The position numbers were made by a program, and so were the translations under genes. The notes beneath the pieces are model-generated. The model searched no databases and was not told the origin of the DNA. It saw only the letters and a list, made by a program, of their open reading frames with translations. Below are positions 8,355 through 17,941 of a stretch of 59,056 nucleotides of DNA, one piece after another; positions within the stretch are counted from its first letter, which is position 1, and each line of letters begins with the position of its first letter. Source of the stretch: a virus. Where the stretch lies: the IMG/VR virus record IMGVR_UViG_3300024255_002709, positions 1-59,056 of that record; one strand, 5' to 3'.

Positions 8355-9361
8355 TATCTATTTAAAAATTTTCTACCTTTTTTAATTTCATTTCTCCAAT
8401 ACTCTAAAAGGTCATTCATAGTTTCTTCGAAGGTGTATTTTGGTTTCCATCCTGTATGGTTTCTAAACTTTTCTGTATTTGGTACTTGTAAATCGGCATC
8501 AATAGGTCTTAACCTGTCTTCATCAACCTCTACTTTAATATTTTTAACAGTTGATTGTGAAATTAAGTAGTTTAACATATCTCCAATCTTACAAGTATAT
8601 TCACCACCAATATTGTAGTACTCTCCACCAATTGGATTTTCAGTTACCAATAAAAAATAGGCTTCTACTGCATCTCTAACATCTGCATACGTTCTAAGTG
8701 AATCTAAGTTACCAACATATATTGTGGGTTCTTGTAACCCACCTTCAATCATTGCTATTTGTTTTGCAAAAGTAGATTCTGAGAACACATCTCCTCTTCT
8801 TGGACCTGTATGTGTAAACATTCGTGTAGTCATTATTTTAATATCAAACGCTTCTGCATAATACCTACCCAACAAATCCGTTCCTACTTTTGAAATTGCA
8901 TATGGGGATGCTGGATGTACTGAACACTCCTCATCTATTGGTAATTTCTCTTTTGGTACTTTTCCAAATATTTCAGATGATGCACATACATGGACTACAA
9001 TATTATCGTTTCCATAATTACCAATTGATTCTAAAAGATTTGCAGTTCCTATGATATTTGTTTGTAAAGTTTCAAGTGGGGCTCTAAATGATGTTTTTGG
9101 GTACGATTGAGCGGCTAAATGAAATACATAATCAGGTTCAGATTCATTAATAGCGGATTGTACTGATGGCAAGTCATTTAAATCACCATTGATAAGAAAT
9201 ATTCTATCTTTTTTGTTAATTCTATCAAAATGATGTTCCAAATTATCTAATCTATCATTCCATCTGATAAATCCATAGATATTCCATTCAGTATTCTCAA
9301 TAAGGTAATCTACCAAATGAGAACCAACCATTCCTGTTATTCCTGTTATTAGTGCATTCAT
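8354..9361 (-). CDS. gmd-like: GDP-mannose 4,6-dehydratase-like SDR
   Basis: 335 aa, usual GMD length. The NAD(P)-binding TGITGMVG is at 6-13, CASSEIFG at 126-133 (active-site Ser/Glu region), and the catalytic YAISK (Tyr154, Lys158) is intact. FTHTGPRRGDVF further on matches the GMD substrate loop. The enzyme converts an NDP-hexose, typically GDP-mannose, into the 4-keto-6-deoxy derivative. It overlaps the Fcl-like gene by 4 bases, the classic pairing for GDP-fucose-type or 6-deoxyheptose-type sugars. RmlB-like specificity cannot be excluded. Confidence 0.88.
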   Translation of the reverse strand: MNALITGITGMVGSHLVDYLIENTEWNIYGFIRWNDRLDNLEHHFDRINKKDRIFLINGDLNDLPSVQSAINESEPDYVFHLAAQSYPKTSFRAPLETLQTNIIGTANLLESIGNYGNDNIVVHVCASSEIFGKVPKEKLPIDEECSVHPASPYAISKVGTDLLGRYYAEAFDIKIMTTRMFTHTGPRRGDVFSESTFAKQIAMIEGGLQEPTIYVGNLDSLRTYADVRDAVEAYFLLVTENPIGGEYYNIGGEYTCKIGDMLNYLISQSTVKNIKVEVDEDRLRPIDADLQVPNTEKFRNHTGWKPKYTFEETMNDLLEYWRNEIKKGRKFLNR

Positions 9362-10314
9362 TTATTTCTCTTAAACCATTCAATTGTTTCTTCTATACCT
9401 TTTTCAAAGGAGTAACTTGGTGTAAATCCAAGATTATTTATTTTTTCAGTATCTACCATTCTAAATGGTATGGTTGTTGGTTTGGAATTATCCCAAACTA
9501 TCTCTGGTGTAAGACCAGATACCTTCTGAATTGTGTTTACTATATCTCCTATTGTGATTGGTGCTCCATACCCAACATTATAAGGCTCCATTGGATTACC
9601 ATGTTCGATTATTGTTAATGCTCCCTTAATTACATCCTTAACATACAAGAAATCTCTTACAACATCAGGTGAACCCCATGCAGTAAATGGATTCTCTCCA
9701 CCTAACATACGATTTATGATTGCAGGTATTACATGACAAGTTTTTACATTGAAGTTATCGTTTGGTCCAAATATTGCCGAACCTCTACCTAAGAATATCT
9801 TTAATTTAGAGAAGTTTGAAGTATGTTCCATCAATTTTTCTCTATATCTTCTCATCCAACCATAACCAAAGTACGCAATGTAAGGTTCTTCATCCCAAAA
9901 CTCATCTTCCTTCACAGGATATCTTCTATCGGGATAACCAGTTGATGAATTTAGGTCAAAAAACGAATCTACTTCATTCCTAGCACACGCATCAAGTACA
10001 TTTCCAAGTAAGGTGATGTTTCCAAGTGAACCTTGTATATCAGTTCGTACTGAACCAGGATGTAAAACATGACCTGCACAATGGATTACCAAATCTGAGC
10101 CTTTTGTTAGTTTGATTGCATCATCAATATTATTCAAATCAATGTTTTCTAGTATTGTTATATCTTTTTGTATCTCTTCACTAACTTGTAGTGGTGAATT
10201 GTAAGTGTGAGTAGTAATATCTGCACCCAACTTATGTAGTTCGTTGATAAAGTGTGTTGCAAGGAAACCTGCTCCACCTGTAATCACTACATTTTTATTT
10301 TTAAAGTAACTCAT
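9358..10314 (-). CDS. fcl-like: GDP-fucose synthase-like NAD-dependent epimerase/reductase
   Basis: 318 aa extended SDR. The Rossmann motif TGGAGFLA is at 12-19 and the Ser segment LNSSTGYP at 121-128. The active-site Tyr lies in YFGYGWMRRYREK, so the usual YxxxK becomes Tyr151...Arg155, with Arg in place of the catalytic Lys. The overall pattern resembles GDP-4-keto-6-deoxy-mannose epimerase/reductases (Fcl/WcaG). Placement directly before the GMD-like gene, with a 4-base overlap, supports consecutive steps on the same sugar nucleotide. The Lys-to-Arg change makes catalytic competence uncertain. Confidence 0.8.
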   Translation of the reverse strand: MSYFKNKNVVITGGAGFLATHFINELHKLGADITTHTYNSPLQVSEEIQKDITILENIDLNNIDDAIKLTKGSDLVIHCAGHVLHPGSVRTDIQGSLGNITLLGNVLDACARNEVDSFFDLNSSTGYPDRRYPVKEDEFWDEEPYIAYFGYGWMRRYREKLMEHTSNFSKLKIFLGRGSAIFGPNDNFNVKTCHVIPAIINRMLGGENPFTAWGSPDVVRDFLYVKDVIKGALTIIEHGNPMEPYNVGYGAPITIGDIVNTIQKVSGLTPEIVWDNSKPTTIPFRMVDTEKINNLGFTPSYSFEKGIEETIEWFKRNK

Positions 10315-10315
10315 A

Positions 10316-11059
10316 TTAATAATTTATATTGTTTATACCTTGTTTCATTAGTGTTTTTAAGTATTTGTATTGAATCTTTGGTTGATGTAATCCAATTGGG
10401 TCATTATAGTATAAGTCTTCAACAGCAAATCTTTGTGCAACCTCAATTGGTGCAATCTCCTTATTGTCTAAATATTTGATAAAATAAATATCCTCTTTAA
10501 AATAAGAATCATTCGGATGTGTTTCAATGATATCAATCATTCTATTTTTGTTTCGTATAGATAGACCACCATTTCCTACATACTTTTCTTCTTTTGGTTT
10601 TAACCATGGTGCACCTACATAAGAATAATCCAAAAATTCATCAATACCTGATTTAATTAATATTGCATCTGTTTGGAATATTAAAATATTATCAGATGTT
10701 ATCATTTTCCAAAAATCAGTTGTTCTGAATAGGGTATCGTAATCATTTACTATCATATAATCATAATCTACATGATGTAGTTCTACATTATCAATACCAT
10801 CAACTATTTTTTTACAATATTCTTCATTTAGATTACCATGAAATAATTCCAATTTCCATTTTTTATTAGAATCTGATTCATTTAGAAAATACATTGTGTT
10901 TTTTATAACAGTTTCTAAATGTGGATGTTCACGAGTTTCCATTATAACAGCAGAATAGTTATCATCATATGATTTTATTTTATAATCACTTAACTTCTCT
11001 CTAAATAATTCTATATGAGTGTTCCATATGTTTTTATGTTCATTTGTTTGTATTCCCAT
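10316..11059 (-). CDS. DUF5672-family putative glycosyltransferase
   Basis: 247 aa. The central segment reads ILIFQTDAILIKSGIDEFL, then YVGAPW and VGNGGLSIRNK, the recognised pattern of DUF5672 proteins associated with capsule and LPS loci. The TDA segment may serve as the DxD-like metal/nucleotide-sugar site. It is soluble, with no membrane segment, between the SGNH hydrolase and the Fcl-like gene and touching both. Glycosyl transfer is inferred from family context. Confidence 0.75.
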   Translation of the reverse strand: MGIQTNEHKNIWNTHIELFREKLSDYKIKSYDDNYSAVIMETREHPHLETVIKNTMYFLNESDSNKKWKLELFHGNLNEEYCKKIVDGIDNVELHHVDYDYMIVNDYDTLFRTTDFWKMITSDNILIFQTDAILIKSGIDEFLDYSYVGAPWLKPKEEKYVGNGGLSIRNKNRMIDIIETHPNDSYFKEDIYFIKYLDNKEIAPIEVAQRFAVEDLYYNDPIGLHQPKIQYKYLKTLMKQGINNINY

Positions 11060-11670
11060 TATAGTAATTTTTGTATTTCATTAAACATAAAGTCTGATAT
11101 GATTTTGTATCCATTTAAGTTTGGATGATAGTCTCCCTCATAGTAGTTTTTCTCATCATTCCAAACAGATTTACTTCCATACTCCCAAACACTAGTTCCC
11201 TTTTCTAATTCTTCTACTTGTAAGATGTAAGATAATGTTCCCTTTGGATTAATATAATTTTTTGGTAATTTAATAGATATAGTATCATCTAATAATGGAT
11301 AAAACCCATTAAAATAAAATCTATTATATCCAATCAACGTATCTTCAAATTTTTTGTATAACTCAATTGGTGATAATCTATTATGCTTTTTGTATCGAAA
11401 CGGATATGTAAAAACTACGATTATAATATCATCTTTGTGTAAAAACTCTTTACATGATTCAATCTTATTAAGAATAAATTCATTTCCAAATCCACAATAT
11501 CCCATATTAATATAAGGTATCCCCAACCTCTCGGATAACCACCTTGGCCAAGAGTTTTGTTCTCTCAGTTTTTGTATAAATTCAGGTGGTGTTGCATTTT
11601 CTTTATATGTAGAATTAGTTTCCACACCATGTCCAGCTGTCCAACTATCACCAAATGCAACTAATCTCAT
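11059..11670 (-). CDS. SGNH/GDSL-type hydrolase
   Basis: 203 aa. Block I is FGDSWTAGHG (catalytic Ser9), a Gly/Asn block appears as YCGFGNEFI, and the C-terminal DYHPNLNGY (Asp180, His182) supplies the acid/base pair. This is the layout of SGNH hydrolases, which often act as carbohydrate esterases or O-acetyl transferases/deacetylases. In a glycan cluster a role in adding or removing an acyl group is plausible. There is no signal peptide, so it would act in the cytoplasm. It overlaps its neighbours by 1 and 4 bases. Confidence 0.82.
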   Translation of the reverse strand: MRLVAFGDSWTAGHGVETNSTYKENATPPEFIQKLREQNSWPRWLSERLGIPYINMGYCGFGNEFILNKIESCKEFLHKDDIIIVVFTYPFRYKKHNRLSPIELYKKFEDTLIGYNRFYFNGFYPLLDDTISIKLPKNYINPKGTLSYILQVEELEKGTSVWEYGSKSVWNDEKNYYEGDYHPNLNGYKIISDFMFNEIQKLL

Positions 11671-13025
11671 ATAATAGGAGTATTGTGTATATTTTGTTTA
11701 TACTCGTTCATTGTGTTTTTAAAAAATTGAATATCTTTAATTTTATGCTTCCTTGCAGCTTTTATTAGTATTTCTCTGTTTTTATAAAACCTATCCTTAT
11801 AACTTGAATAATTTTTTATAAATTCTGTCTTAATTTTTTCAATTCTATCTAATTCTTTACAAATTGCTTTAAACCGCAATCCATCATCTTTTATTAAGTC
11901 ATATGAGTGGTCTATAATATCATCAAATAAATCCAATCCCATCTTTCTTAATTCATTCACATGATTTGGTGATGCAAAAAATATAGGATATTGATAATAA
12001 TAGAAAGGTCTATATGATTTTTCTGTAATATGTACAACTTCAGTAAATGAATTAAATTCAGATTCAGTAACCACATTCATATAAGAATTAGAAAATGCTT
12101 CATGTAACTCAGGTACTAGATATATTGGAGCAAGGTCTTTATGAATAAACTCTCCTCCCTCACCTATCCAATTTTTACCAGCTTCATAATCATCTTCTTT
12201 GTAAAATTCCCTAAGTTCAAATATTTCTCTAGCATTATCTATTATAAACTGTGTTTCGAAGAATGGTGTTAGTTTTCTCACCAAATCTCCATAATATACG
12301 TTTCCTATACAAGAATAGTTAGTATTTTCTTCTAAATCTTTATTAGCTCTAAGAAACGCTATTAAACCCATTCTATGTGGTTTAGCTCCTTTGTTTCTAC
12401 ACATGAAAAATTTACCAGTTTTTTCTTCATTAAACTCAAATTCATATGCTTTAAAGTCATCATTTTTAAATGCCATTACTTGGTAGGATGACCATTGTAG
12501 AAAATTAAGTTTGTAAACTTTTGCTTTCGTATTAAAGTTATGTATTTTTTTTATTTTTTCAAGATTCTCATTTATATTACTATCATTATTACAAATAATT
12601 ACTTTATGGTCTATTCCAAGTCTGTTTAATTTATCAATTAGCAAACCCAATCCACCTATCCTATCGGCTTCATGTTCTCGTAAATAGACTAAGTAAAAGT
12701 TTATATTTGTTTTCAATCGTTTAATAATCTGAGCAGATAATCCTAAATTAGGCAAATCACATAAATCATGATATTCTAATCCAGGATGCGAAACCATATA
12801 AAAATAAAGGTCAGTTGGATTTATTAGAATATTTTTTAAAGGATGCTTTAATACATTAAACTTCTCATCCTCACCTAAATAATCAAAATCATTTTCGCTA
12901 TCATTTAGATATGACGAGAAAAAATTACTTGAATCAAACCATTTATTACTATTCCCATTTTTAGAACAATTTGCAAGTGGATACCCATCATCCGAAAAAT
13001 CATTATAAACAAAATTTACATTCAT
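11667..13025 (-). CDS. Putative glycosyltransferase, TEK-motif paralogue 3
   Basis: 452 aa, the longest of the four-member family. The middle block FFMCRNKGAKPHRMGLIAFL is followed by NYSCIG, and the C-terminal block is VVHITEKSYRPFYYYQYPIF with DDIIDHSYD afterwards. It is closest to the 2760-3929 copy in this part (compare HSYD and DDIIDHSYD), suggesting a duplication within the cluster. The N-terminus is unique. Glycosyltransferase function is inferred. It overlaps genes on both sides by 4 bases. Confidence 0.6.
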   Translation of the reverse strand: MNVNFVYNDFSDDGYPLANCSKNGNSNKWFDSSNFFSSYLNDSENDFDYLGEDEKFNVLKHPLKNILINPTDLYFYMVSHPGLEYHDLCDLPNLGLSAQIIKRLKTNINFYLVYLREHEADRIGGLGLLIDKLNRLGIDHKVIICNNDSNINENLEKIKKIHNFNTKAKVYKLNFLQWSSYQVMAFKNDDFKAYEFEFNEEKTGKFFMCRNKGAKPHRMGLIAFLRANKDLEENTNYSCIGNVYYGDLVRKLTPFFETQFIIDNAREIFELREFYKEDDYEAGKNWIGEGGEFIHKDLAPIYLVPELHEAFSNSYMNVVTESEFNSFTEVVHITEKSYRPFYYYQYPIFFASPNHVNELRKMGLDLFDDIIDHSYDLIKDDGLRFKAICKELDRIEKIKTEFIKNYSSYKDRFYKNREILIKAARKHKIKDIQFFKNTMNEYKQNIHNTPII

Positions 13026-14317
13026 ATTAAATTTGATTTTTGATTTATTTTAACAAAGTGGTCATATACTGATTGAAATGCATATGATATATTTTTAGTT
13101 GTATTAATTTTTATTTGATTTCTGTTGTGGACTAGTACTTCTTCCATTTCTTTAAACCAACTTAGTTTATCATCTATTGATATTATCTTTTTTAAATTAT
13201 CTATAATTTTTTCAAATCGTTCACAGTCTGATGATGTATCATATGATTCATCAATCCACTTATCAAAAGTTTTATATCCAAGTTTTTTTAATTCAGTTAA
13301 TGAGTTTTTATTACCCAATACCATAAATGGATGAGAACACATCATAACCTTGAATATTTTTTCACTTAAAAATATAGTGTTCTGTGTATCTTCATATTGT
13401 GCCTCACTAATTACGGAAAAGTAACTATCTAGGCAAACCTTATCATTAAACCTAGTTACATAGTAATTAGGGTCATGTGCTTCGTTTGATTTATCATAGA
13501 TTAAACTTGGAAGTGTTTCTTTAATTTTTTCCGTTTCTGAATGTGATAATCGATAATCACAAAATTCAACAGATTCATGAAAAGTATTCATACTAACAAG
13601 ACCATCTTTTAATAAATTATTTCTATGAAGTAGTGAATAAAAATTTATTCTATGTCTTCTTGGTTTTTTATTCAAGTTACAAAAACTAACAATATCATTA
13701 TTGTTCTTATATTTGATATGGTCATCAAATGTTGGAGGAAAGTTTTTATTTCCAGGTGGTAAATCATTTGAAAGTAAATAAGTATCAAACTCAAAATGAG
13801 AGTAGGGTACTACTTTAATGTGCTTGGGATGTGGATTATTTATTAACCAATTCTCATAACAAGTTTCTACTATTGAATTACCCGTAACGAATATTATATG
13901 AGTTGGATTTATTTTTCGTTCTTTACATTCTTTATGAAAAAATTCAAATATCCAATCATCATGATAACCTTCAAAAGAACTATCAACTAATAGTAGTGCC
14001 TTTTCGTTTTTTAAATCAGTTAAATAATCATCATCTAGTAAATCAAATAAAGATTCATAATTATCATGATTTGATGAACTACCACCTCCCCAATTATGTG
14101 GGTCATTATGAACACCAAGTGGTATTATATATTTTTCTGGTTTTGAATCTTTTGTAAAAGTATTTACTTTGAATAAATTGTGATTTATATTTCCACTAGA
14201 AATTCGCATAGCATTAAAAATAGGTGCAAGGGTAAATCTATTACCACCCAAGCTATTTTTAAATGTACCACCATCCATTACAATGTGATTTTCAGTATCA
14301 CTTATAACAAAGTTCAT
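13022..14317 (-). CDS. Putative glycosyltransferase, TEK-motif paralogue 4 (divergent)
   Basis: 431 aa if started at the ATG at 14317, beside the upstream stop. A longer start at 14341 (ATG) or 14347 (TTG) would overlap the radical SAM gene by 23-29 bases and adds little. The block VSFCNLNKKPRRHRINFYSL corresponds to the CxN...HR block of the other copies. The TEK block is altered to FLSEKIFKVMMCSHPFMVLG, with SEK for TEK. It ends with FDKWIDESYD, matching the DDIIDHSYD element. It is the most diverged member, and its acceptor may differ. Confidence 0.6.
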   Translation of the reverse strand: MNFVISDTENHIVMDGGTFKNSLGGNRFTLAPIFNAMRISSGNINHNLFKVNTFTKDSKPEKYIIPLGVHNDPHNWGGGSSSNHDNYESLFDLLDDDYLTDLKNEKALLLVDSSFEGYHDDWIFEFFHKECKERKINPTHIIFVTGNSIVETCYENWLINNPHPKHIKVVPYSHFEFDTYLLSNDLPPGNKNFPPTFDDHIKYKNNNDIVSFCNLNKKPRRHRINFYSLLHRNNLLKDGLVSMNTFHESVEFCDYRLSHSETEKIKETLPSLIYDKSNEAHDPNYYVTRFNDKVCLDSYFSVISEAQYEDTQNTIFLSEKIFKVMMCSHPFMVLGNKNSLTELKKLGYKTFDKWIDESYDTSSDCERFEKIIDNLKKIISIDDKLSWFKEMEEVLVHNRNQIKINTTKNISYAFQSVYDHFVKINQKSNLI

Positions 14318-14318
14318 A

Positions 14319-15776
14319 TTAGTTTGGATTGTATTCGCCATCTTCAAAATGTGTTATATCACCCGGTCTTATTTCTACATCTGGTATTGTTTTATCAACA
14401 TCTATGTTTTGATACCAAACAGCAAGTTCTGGAAACGTTTTACAAAAATCCTTTCCTCTTCTTTTATCATATTGTTCGTAGAATGATTTGAAATCATGAA
14501 ATTGGATTTCATCCTCTCCCTCAGTAGTAACATGACCCGTTTTAACAACTTCTATATAATCAATTAATCTTTCTATCTGTGCAATTTCTCCTTCACTAAA
14601 TAATTCGTAGAAATCACTTTCTTTCTTTTGTACCTCAAACCAATTATTTAGTTTTTTGTGTAAAAACATTTTTACATCATTGGGTAAAGCTAATGGTGAC
14701 ATAAATGCTGGCCATCTGAGTATATTAAAATCCACATTAGGTCTATTAGAACCATACTTCTTTTTTAATACAATCATATCATCTAAAAATTCAGTAATAG
14801 AAAATAAACATAATGAATTAATTGTCATCATGACTGTTAGTGAACGAAATATTTTTTGATTTACTCCTTCAAGAAAGGCAACCATATGACTTCTCCATTC
14901 AGGATAAATTAAACCATCTCTAATATATTCAGCATGAGGACCAAATGATTCGTTTGATGTATATAAATCAAACTCCTTAATTGGCAACTCATACGATGCA
15001 TCGATTAATCGTTGAATTCTTTTAAAATTACCACCAAGATTTGAATTTACAGCAAATCTAAGTTTATCAGATTTATGTCCTTTCATCTTTTCTAAGAAAC
15101 TCCAAAAGTTTGGAGATGCACATGGTTCACCACCTGTAATTCTTATTTCTTCTAATCCACCTTCAATTAAATCAGGCCACCATTTTAAAAATGCTTCTAC
15201 ATAAGGATTTTGGTCATTATATTTACCATTTGCATCTGCCCAAGAACCATTGTTTTGATATGCACCAGCTGATACTGATTTAAACTTTTGATATGGTCCA
15301 AATTTATCAATATCCTTACCCCAAGTTGTAGAGTAACCAGCATTACAATATGAACATCCAAAATTACAAGTTCTATCAAAAGAAGCTTCAATTGTTTTTG
15401 GTATAATATCAGCATCCCATGGTACATCTTTAATTGCAGCGATATCTTCTTCTTTATAAATCTTAGATTTGTAAATTCTATCTGCTATATTATCTCTACC
15501 AATATCTTCAATCTTCCAACAATAAGAACACTCAGCAGGTCGTTTACCTTCTAACATCATCTTTCTTTGTTTTTTAGAAAAATCAGTATTATGTAATTCA
15601 GATGGTCTATCTTTTAATTTATCTACATCAATTGGATGAGGTAGTGGTAAGTGACATGAGTTTTTAAAACCATGCCCTAGATGCAATGATACATTGTACC
15701 ATTTTGCTGCACAAAAACTTGGTGATATACTATTGAGATTATCATCTCTCCATTTTCTTAAATTTTCTGTTGACAT
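14319..15776 (-). CDS. Twitch-type radical SAM protein 1
   Basis: 485 aa. The radical SAM cluster motif is in RTCNFGCSYCNAGYSTTW (CxxxCxxC), which binds the [4Fe-4S] cluster that cleaves S-adenosylmethionine. ITGGEP further on is the typical GGE motif. The N-terminal third holds extra Cys/His pairs (CHLPLPHP and CSYCWKIED) that could bind a further metal. The C-terminal YDKRRGKDF...FPEL segment is shared with the second copy at 16523-17941. Such proteins recur in marine phages and SPS loci; their substrate is unknown. It lies beside a LamG-like protein and the GT7-LamG genes. Confidence 0.85.
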   Translation of the reverse strand: MSTENLRKWRDDNLNSISPSFCAAKWYNVSLHLGHGFKNSCHLPLPHPIDVDKLKDRPSELHNTDFSKKQRKMMLEGKRPAECSYCWKIEDIGRDNIADRIYKSKIYKEEDIAAIKDVPWDADIIPKTIEASFDRTCNFGCSYCNAGYSTTWGKDIDKFGPYQKFKSVSAGAYQNNGSWADANGKYNDQNPYVEAFLKWWPDLIEGGLEEIRITGGEPCASPNFWSFLEKMKGHKSDKLRFAVNSNLGGNFKRIQRLIDASYELPIKEFDLYTSNESFGPHAEYIRDGLIYPEWRSHMVAFLEGVNQKIFRSLTVMMTINSLCLFSITEFLDDMIVLKKKYGSNRPNVDFNILRWPAFMSPLALPNDVKMFLHKKLNNWFEVQKKESDFYELFSEGEIAQIERLIDYIEVVKTGHVTTEGEDEIQFHDFKSFYEQYDKRRGKDFCKTFPELAVWYQNIDVDKTIPDVEIRPGDITHFEDGEYNPN

Positions 15777-15779
15777 ATA

Positions 15780-16526
15780 TTATTTTATAAATTCTGTTGG
15801 TACTTTTTCCACAAAGTATGTATTTTTTGAATTATCATATATAATTCCTTGATTATTTACTGTATTAAAGTCATAGTTAAATATTACTTTATTATATTCA
15901 TCGATTTTGTTTAAGTTATTGATATCAGTTTTATATATTTTTTTAATTGTTTCTATATCTGTAATATCTTCTACAAAGAGTAAATTATCTATATCTACTG
16001 AACCATGGTAACGATGCTCAGGTACTTCAGTACCAGGATTACCAGTTCCTAGATACAATCCTTCTGTTCTATAATCATCTATTAGATTTTTATCGAAATC
16101 AATTTCACCTACTTTTTCAAAGTTTTTATAAATTATAAACTCATCATTTTTTCTAACTATGGTAATTACAATACCATTTGAAATTTCATCATAATTTACT
16201 CCATGAAATGGTAGGTAATGAAACTCATCATCTGCAACTTTAGTTGTTGCTTCCGTCCAAAATTCTAAAGCTAATGTATCCGCTTCATGATTATATGTTA
16301 AACCAAAGTTTTTACCAGGTTTCCCAAATATACAAAATATATTATCAGATTCTAAATCTTTATCTAATTTAAATTCAATATTAATCGAGTATTCTAATTG
16401 ATGAAACAAATTAGATATTTTTTCAGATTCACTTTTATTAAACTCAGTAACGTACTGATGGTCTTTATGTTCATTTAAATCCCATTCATATTTAATCCAA
16501 TATGGTTCTTTATAATTTATTATCAT
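15780..16526 (-). CDS. Stand-alone LamG-like (concanavalin A fold) protein
   Basis: 248 aa. It reads as a beta-rich jelly-roll: alternating hydrophobic strands, LALEFWTEATTK, GLYLGTGNPGTEVPEHRYHGSVD near 175-198, and a final segment with IFNYDFNTVNNQGIIYDNS. The last motifs recall the LamG halves of the adjacent GT7 fusions (GTG..., a short xGxI strand, and the closing NYDF/HYDC plus DxSxN). It could be a free carbohydrate-binding module. It sits between the two radical SAM genes with overlaps or a 3-base gap, so it may work with them. The family call rests on pattern similarity only. Confidence 0.55.
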   Translation of the reverse strand: MIINYKEPYWIKYEWDLNEHKDHQYVTEFNKSESEKISNLFHQLEYSINIEFKLDKDLESDNIFCIFGKPGKNFGLTYNHEADTLALEFWTEATTKVADDEFHYLPFHGVNYDEISNGIVITIVRKNDEFIIYKNFEKVGEIDFDKNLIDDYRTEGLYLGTGNPGTEVPEHRYHGSVDIDNLLFVEDITDIETIKKIYKTDINNLNKIDEYNKVIFNYDFNTVNNQGIIYDNSKNTYFVEKVPTEFIK

Positions 16527-17941
16527 TTTATATCATTTATAAATTCACTCATTTCAGGATAAGTTTCTTCACAATCCAATCCTCTTCTTTGTTTATAATC
16601 TTTAATGTAATGTTTAAATTTCTTTTTACCCAATGAGAAGTCAACATCAGATTTCGCATCTTCCAAAAACATATCCTTTATTCTTGTTATTTTTTCAATT
16701 TCTTTTAATGTGAATCCACTATCAGTTGGTTCTTGTAATTGATATGAATTTAAACTTCTATATGATGAGAAAAACTTCATATATTTTTCTAATTTTTCAA
16801 AATACGAAATATCTAAATATCCTTTTAATAATCTAAAACTTAAAAAGTCAGGATATCTTAAATAAGATGTATCTATTATTAGTGGAGAATTCCAATATCG
16901 TTTTGTATTAAAATGTTTAACTTTAAAATCATATATTTTTCTTAAAAGTTTTTCATAACTAAATGGTGAAAATATATTAAAGGTAGACATTACAACAATT
17001 GTTAATTCAGGTATCTCCGTAAGTATTTTATCTATATTATCAAATAGTTGATTAAAGTTTAATCCAAATCTAATATATTCGGCTTGGTCTCCAAATGCAT
17101 CTACTGAAGTGTATAATATAAATTCTTTTACTCGTTTCTCCTTAATTATTAATTTAGCTTTTTCTATGAACTTATCTATTAGTTTATCTTCTACACAAAG
17201 ATTACTATTTATAGAAAGTTTTAAATTCTTATTAGGAGTATCTGTTTCTATAATTTCATCCAATACCTTAAATGTATCTTTAGAAAGTAAAGGTTCTCCT
17301 CCTGTTATTCTAAATGTATCCATACTTTTATAAAGTTCTGGCCACCATTTCCAAAAAGCTTCTATGTAAGGATTGTGTTCTGATTTTTTATAGGGAATCA
17401 TATCTTCATTCTCTAATGTTTTCAATGAATTAAATCCATCTCCTGTTGAAAACTCTCCATGTTTTCTCATCTCCTCTACCCATTTAGAAGAATAAGATGG
17501 TCCACAATACCCACATTTAAAATTACAAGTATTAGAAAAAGATACCTCTACATACTTTGGTAAAAAATTATCCCTCCATTGAGAATCTTTTATTTGTTCA
17601 AAAAATGGTTTTGACCAAGATTCCTCTGATTTAAAAATTCTATCTGAGTATGAATTTGAATTATCTTCTACTTTCCAACAATAACCACATTCCTTTGGTC
17701 GTTTGTTTTCCAACATTTCTTTTCTAGCTTTCTTCTTTTGAGAACTATTATGTAATGCAGTATGGTCTTTTTGTATTTCTCTTAATGAAATTTTGTGAGG
17801 TGCAGGATGATGACAAGAGTGAGTAGTTCCATCATGTAAATGCATTGTAACTTGTGTCCATTTAGCTAAACAAAACCCACATCCAACAGAATCTAACTTC
17901 TGTTTCATTTGTTCAAAGTTGTTACCTATAACTTTACTCAT
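16523..17941 (-). CDS. Twitch-type radical SAM protein 2
   Basis: 472 aa, paralogue of 14319-15776. The cluster motif is NTCNFKCGYCGPSYSSKW, followed by RITGGEPLLS. The N-terminal FCLAKWTQVTMHLHDG and SCHHPAPHK match FCAAKWYNVSLHLGHG and SCHLPLPHP of copy 1, and ECGYCWKVED matches CSYCWKIED. The C-terminal YKQRRGLDCEETYPEM is also shared. A tandem pair split by a LamG-like gene suggests a duplicated module with different targets. The substrate cannot be read from the sequence. It overlaps the GT7-LamG gene upstream by 4 bases. Confidence 0.85.
   Translation of the reverse strand: MSKVIGNNFEQMKQKLDSVGCGFCLAKWTQVTMHLHDGTTHSCHHPAPHKISLREIQKDHTALHNSSQKKKARKEMLENKRPKECGYCWKVEDNSNSYSDRIFKSEESWSKPFFEQIKDSQWRDNFLPKYVEVSFSNTCNFKCGYCGPSYSSKWVEEMRKHGEFSTGDGFNSLKTLENEDMIPYKKSEHNPYIEAFWKWWPELYKSMDTFRITGGEPLLSKDTFKVLDEIIETDTPNKNLKLSINSNLCVEDKLIDKFIEKAKLIIKEKRVKEFILYTSVDAFGDQAEYIRFGLNFNQLFDNIDKILTEIPELTIVVMSTFNIFSPFSYEKLLRKIYDFKVKHFNTKRYWNSPLIIDTSYLRYPDFLSFRLLKGYLDISYFEKLEKYMKFFSSYRSLNSYQLQEPTDSGFTLKEIEKITRIKDMFLEDAKSDVDFSLGKKKFKHYIKDYKQRRGLDCEETYPEMSEFINDIK

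Noticed and set aside
15197-15427. Second minus-strand frame within radical SAM protein 1
   Set aside because: It is fully inside the gene and rich in Leu/Ile/Val from frame shift; the radical SAM frame has clear motifs.
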